A stretch of 64,000 bases of DNA from Butyrivibrio sp. MB2005 (GTDB taxonomy: Bacteria > Bacillota > Clostridia > Lachnospirales > Lachnospiraceae). Position 1 is the first letter of the stretch. Every line of letters begins with the position of its first letter. The position numbers were made by a program, and so were the translations under genes. The notes beneath the pieces are model-generated. The model was given only the letters and a program-made list of their open reading frames with translations, did not search any database and was not told where the DNA came from. This document shows, piece by piece, positions 62,982 through 64,000 of the stretch. The DNA is taken from positions 1 to 64,000 of the forward strand of contig NZ_AUJP01000015.1 in NCBI RefSeq assembly GCF_000424285.1, in the 5' to 3' direction.

Positions 62982-63197
62982 ATGATTAAGATAAGTTTAA
63001 GAGAAGGCGAAGAATTCATAAAATTAGGACAGGCTTTGAAAAAAGCAGGTCTTGAGGAATCCGGCGTCGATGCCAAGATGGATATTCAGGATGGTCTTGT
63101 AAAAGTAAACGGAGAAACAGATACAAGACGCGGACGCAAGCTCTATGAGGGTGATGTAGTCGAATTCAGAGATGAACAGGTACAGATAACAAAATGA
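62982..63197 (+). CDS. yaaA: S4-domain RNA-binding protein YaaA
   Basis: The 71-residue protein is a single S4 domain: FIKLGQALKKAGLEESGVDAKMDIQDG followed by VKVNGETDTRRGRKLYEGDVVEF. It lies between dnaN and recF, as in B. subtilis. It is thought to act in ribosome biogenesis. Its TGA overlaps the recF ATG (ATGA). Confidence 0.93.
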   Translation: MIKISLREGEEFIKLGQALKKAGLEESGVDAKMDIQDGLVKVNGETDTRRGRKLYEGDVVEFRDEQVQITK

Positions 63198-64000
63198 TAA
63201 TAAAGTCATTAGAACTTGCAGATTTCAGAAATTATGAAAATCTGAAAATAGAATTTAGCAGCGGTACCAATATTTTGTATGGTGATAATGCTCAGGGTAA
63301 AACAAATATCCTTGAAGCAATTTACATGGCTGCTACTACAAAATCTCATAAGAGCAGCAAAGATAAAGAGATTATTTCTTTTGGAAAAGATGAAGGTCAT
63401 ATAAGGACCATCATTGAAAGAGATGGTGCAGAGTACAGAGTTGACATGCATCTTCGAAAAAGTAAATCCAAAGGAATAGCCATAGACGGACAGAAAATAA
63501 AAAAAGCTTCTGACCTTGTCGGAAGATGTAATGTAGTATTTTTCTCACCAGAAGATTTGAGTATCATAAAAGATGGTCCGGTTGAAAGACGCAGATTCAT
63601 GGACATGGAGCTCTGTCAACTGGATCAAATTTATTTAGAGAATCTATCTAAATATACCAAACTCATTACTGAAAGAAATAAGGTTCTCAAAGACATTTTT
63701 GAACATCCTGAAACCAAGGTTTTACTTGATGTACAGGATGCTCAGATTATTGAATACGGATCTGTAATTATAAAATCCAGAGAAAAATTCATAAAAGAGC
63801 TATGTGAAATAATAGGACCCATCCATCAAAAGTTAACCGGTGGAAGGGAAAACCTGAATATTTATTATGAGCCCAATGTAACCGTCGCTGATTTTGAGAA
63901 AAAACTCAGAGAATCAAGACAAAAGGACATATACCTTAAACAGACTACAGTTGGACCTCATAAGGATGACTTTTCATTCAATGTAAAAAGCGAAAATCTT
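63194..64000 (+). CDS. recF: DNA replication/repair protein RecF (partial, 3' end outside window)
   Basis: From the ATG at 63194-63196 the frame stays open to the window end (269 codons). It begins MIIKSLELADFRNYENLKIE and has the Walker A GDNAQGKTNILEAIY, then FFSPEDLSIIKDGPVERRRFMD of the RecF family. RecF loads RecA at gaps with RecO and RecR. It overlaps yaaA by four bases. The C-terminal part with the signature and Walker B is beyond position 64000. Confidence 0.96.
   Translation, partial: MIIKSLELADFRNYENLKIEFSSGTNILYGDNAQGKTNILEAIYMAATTKSHKSSKDKEIISFGKDEGHIRTIIERDGAEYRVDMHLRKSKSKGIAIDGQKIKKASDLVGRCNVVFFSPEDLSIIKDGPVERRRFMDMELCQLDQIYLENLSKYTKLITERNKVLKDIFEHPETKVLLDVQDAQIIEYGSVIIKSREKFIKELCEIIGPIHQKLTGGRENLNIYYEPNVTVADFEKKLRESRQKDIYLKQTTVGPHKDDFSFNVKSENL

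Overview
The window is chromosomal DNA around the replication origin of a low-to-moderate GC, Gram-positive, anaerobic, motile clostridium, most likely a Lachnospiraceae member of the Butyrivibrio/Pseudobutyrivibrio type. That assignment is inference. It rests on the 16S 5' end, a class III (anaerobic) ribonucleotide reductase, a clostridial Flp/Tad pilus locus, clostripain, DUF3881/DUF4446/DUF5702/DUF6382-type proteins, and the classic order rpmH-rnpA-yidD-yidC-jag-mnmE-mnmG-rsmG-parA-parB to the left of dnaA-dnaN-yaaA-recF. No insertion sequence, phage, CRISPR array or toxin-antitoxin pair was found.

The origin lies at about 59.8-61.6 kb. DnaA boxes cluster upstream of dnaA, with one more box and three 11-bp-spaced AT-rich repeats between dnaA and dnaN. 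Nearly all genes point away from it: minus strand to the left, plus strand to the right. The plus-strand exceptions on the left are an unknown acidic protein (31.5 kb), a D,D-carboxypeptidase (34.2 kb) and a cysteine-rich GGDEF/EAL protein (39.2 kb). Four parS sites surround parA and rsmG.

Layout from left to right. 0-1 kb: the start of an rrn operon (16S, minus) with two near-consensus promoters, and a tRNA-Ser(GCU) with a perfect consensus promoter. 1-4.6 kb: a putative operon of flavodoxin/SCP2 protein, rhomboid protease, HIT protein and two-subunit fumarase behind a 20-bp palindrome. 4.6-14.6 kb: an 11-gene Flp/Tad pilus operon with two prepilin peptidases and four pseudopilin-like proteins, one carrying a cysteine-rich tandem-repeat tail. 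14.8-20.2 kb: flagellar genes fliS, fliC and a 1031-residue FliK-like protein. 20.3-25.7 kb: a glycogen branching enzyme with a lysine-rich tail, and a 1097-residue TPR/acidic/degenerate-AAA protein. 25.8-34 kb: tatD, rsmA, nrdG, nrdD, murI, an SH3 membrane protein, trxA and trmB. 34-45 kb: dacF-like, exonuclease, clostripain, PAS-GGDEF-EAL, pepF, and an MBOAT/SGNH acyl-transfer pair. 45-48.7 kb: tRNA-Arg(CCU), a large polytopic membrane protein and DUF3881. 48.7-64 kb: serS, the chromosome-partition and tRNA-modification genes, the membrane-insertion and RNase P cluster, oriC, dnaA, dnaN, yaaA and the 5' part of recF.

Taken together, the window holds origin and partition functions, translation and tRNA-modification housekeeping, a surface-appendage region (Tad pilus next to flagellin) and cell-envelope enzymes. 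The least explained parts are the Tad pseudopilin set, the degenerate AAA protein, the GlgB tail, and the repeat and hairpin structures near the origin and tRNA genes. Start codons were moved from the longest open frame wherever a Shine-Dalgarno sequence clearly decided the matter. Several genes appear to start with TTG.
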